Positions 62,894-64,000 of a DNA stretch of 64,000 nucleotides are shown in pieces. The position numbers and the translations under genes are program-made. The notes under the pieces were generated by a model, which saw only the letters and a list, made by a program, of their open reading frames with translations, ran no database searches and had not been told where the DNA came from. Numbering within the stretch: position 1 is the stretch's first letter; each line of letters starts with the position of its first letter. Source of the stretch: Jaapia argillacea MUCL 33604 (taxonomy: Eukaryota > Basidiomycota > Agaricomycetes > Jaapiales > Jaapiaceae); NCBI GenBank assembly GCA_000697665.1, contig KL197729.1, positions 556,583 through 620,582 of the forward strand, read 5' to 3'.

Positions 62894-63958
62894 TTATGCC
62901 CCAATATGTATGTAAAGGACCCAAGACAGAAAACTTGCACCACCAGAGCGGAGCCGTTGCACAGCCTGGTGCAAGCCAAATGCAGCTTGAGTATGGTCTG
63001 GCTTCTCTCCCCCCAAGACATGAGCATAGAAATCATCGGCGATGCGAGGAGCATCCATACCCCCTATGGACCACATGGTTGCGACAACCCCACGATAGCC
63101 AGCCAACAACATCCCCGCAGCCAGATGAACGGATTCCTCGGAGAGGTCTGCAGTACCGGTAGCGGTCTGGCATGCAGACAGGAATGATAACTCGGCATTT
63201 GGAAGGGATTGATCGATAATGGTGGAGAGCTTCAAGCGTCCATCCGCGAGGAGCAGTCCACTGTCCATGGGATTTTCGCGCTCCTGCACCCCGTGACATG
63301 CAAAGTGGACCCAGTTTGACTGCTGCATGTGGTGGAGGACAGTCGTCATGGTGGCTGCGGCCCCTGTCAGTGACTCCGAAATAACCCCTCGGTGTTCAGC
63401 TTGTTTTTGGATCAGAGTCATCTCTTCCTGTGTCCCTGAAAGCAGTACTCCACCAGATGCATCCGACTGAGCGACCACGGAGAGCTTGAAATGATTTGGT
63501 GGCATACGGATGTGGCTGTTGATAAGTGCACTCAATGTTGGGGTATATGATGAGATGACAAAGTCAGAGATGCAATTGCCAGGCTCAGATGTGCCATAGA
63601 TACCAGCAGCGTGGATGGGAAGAAATGCAAGTGGACCGTTTGGGCACCACCAAATATGGGGAAGGTTATTGGCATGCGGCGGAGACTGTGGTGAGTACAT
63701 CAGACACAAAGGTTTAGAAGGTATTGGAAATGAAACACGAACTGTGAAGGCAAGGCCGTCCAAAACAGGTTTCACCACATGCTCCCAAAGCTGAGCAAGG
63801 ACCTGTTCCAACATTGAATTGGGACCTGGGGACTCCTTCCGTCTGCACCCCCTCTCCGACGGAACCAGTCGACCAGACTCAGAGTAAGCTGTTGAGCTGA
63901 TTGTGAAATCCTCGGTAGTGATGTTGAGGGCTCGGCTCGAAGCCCAAAGCCGAGCCAA
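62894..63958 (-). CDS. CHAT domain protein, C-terminal part
   Basis: Stop at 62894-62896 after SWVLYIHIGA. The domain reads HIWWCPNGPLAFLPIHAAGI, SSYTPTLSALINS, NWVHFACHGVQ with the His, and LSFLSACQTATG with the Cys, then GMLLAGYRGVVATMWSIGG. The dyad is intact. An in-frame intron is likely near 63690-63740 (acceptor CACAG before SPPHANN). The 5' side runs into a GC-rich repeat at about 63925 and the window end, so TPRs are not seen; the gene may be truncated or just continue outside. It differs clearly in sequence from the CHAT gene at 1-2487. Confidence 0.85.
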   Translation of the reverse strand: MARLWASSRALNITTEDFTISSTAYSESGRLVPSERGCRRKESPGPNSMLEQVLAQLWEHVVKPVLDGLAFTVRVSFPIPSKPLCLMYSPQSPPHANNLPHIWWCPNGPLAFLPIHAAGIYGTSEPGNCISDFVISSYTPTLSALINSHIRMPPNHFKLSVVAQSDASGGVLLSGTQEEMTLIQKQAEHRGVISESLTGAAATMTTVLHHMQQSNWVHFACHGVQERENPMDSGLLLADGRLKLSTIIDQSLPNAELSFLSACQTATGTADLSEESVHLAAGMLLAGYRGVVATMWSIGGMDAPRIADDFYAHVLGGEKPDHTQAAFGLHQAVQRLRSGGASFLSWVLYIHIGA

Positions 63959-64000
63959 GCCCGACCCTCAAAAGCCGGGCCAAGCCCGACCCGATAAGAG
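63925..64000. repeat. GC-rich degenerate repeat at the right edge
   Basis: Units GCCGAGCCAAGCCCGACCC and GCCGGGCCAAGCCCGACCC alternate with GGGCTCGGCTCG. It continues beyond the window. Confidence 0.75.

Overview
The window is nuclear DNA of a filamentous basidiomycete, most probably an Agaricomycete. Nearly every gene is broken by GT-AG introns of about 50-70 bases. The gene content includes TPR-CHAT proteins, a DUF6699 protein, a Tnp2/Plavaka-type transposase with its accessory protein, a Helitron, and condensin subunit 3. No species was determined. Exon borders were read by eye from splice signals and conserved protein frame, so they are good to a few codons at best.

Layout. 1-2487: 3' part of a TPR-CHAT protease-like gene. 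2767-6583 (minus): a short-chain dehydrogenase and a cytochrome P450. 8552-13774 (minus): condensin subunit 3, with one long minisatellite-bearing intron, then a small unknown gene (13964-14323). 15025-17274: a gene with an N-terminal module called here 'ALWEP' (after its GHALWEP motif) fused to two C2H2 zinc fingers. 17628-24072: two direct copies of a roughly 2.3 kb unit, each carrying one gene of an unknown family. Between them lie fossil pieces of condensin subunit 3 and of TPR-CHAT genes. 24368-27006: the ALWEP module again, now fused to DUF6699.

27256-34007 is a complete 6.75 kb DNA transposon with 71-bp terminal inverted repeats and an 8-bp target duplication. It is inserted just upstream of a decayed Helitron (34144-41192) and its probable accessory gene (41929-43326). 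43680-44532 is an AT-rich stretch with a tRNA-like promoter and hairpins. 44533-45441 is a probably mitochondrial RRM protein with Cys-rich repeats. 46320-49903 is a divergent pair of paralogous dehydrogenases. 50660-56149 is a tandem pair of Old Yellow Enzyme-like genes that lack the substrate-binding histidines and carry a new Cys/Trp motif. 56732-58354 is an intronless trypsin-fold protein. 59936-62370 is a wrecked N-terminal half of UDP-glucose:glycoprotein glucosyltransferase, followed by a scrap of the ALWEP family. 62894-63958 (minus) is a second CHAT gene, running into a GC-rich repeat at the right edge.

Housekeeping genes (condensin, RRM, SDRs, P450) are mixed with fast-changing, duplicated and transposon-rich blocks. 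The strongest leads are the OYE-like pair with an altered active site, the ALWEP module that swaps C-terminal domains, and the 2.3 kb duplication.
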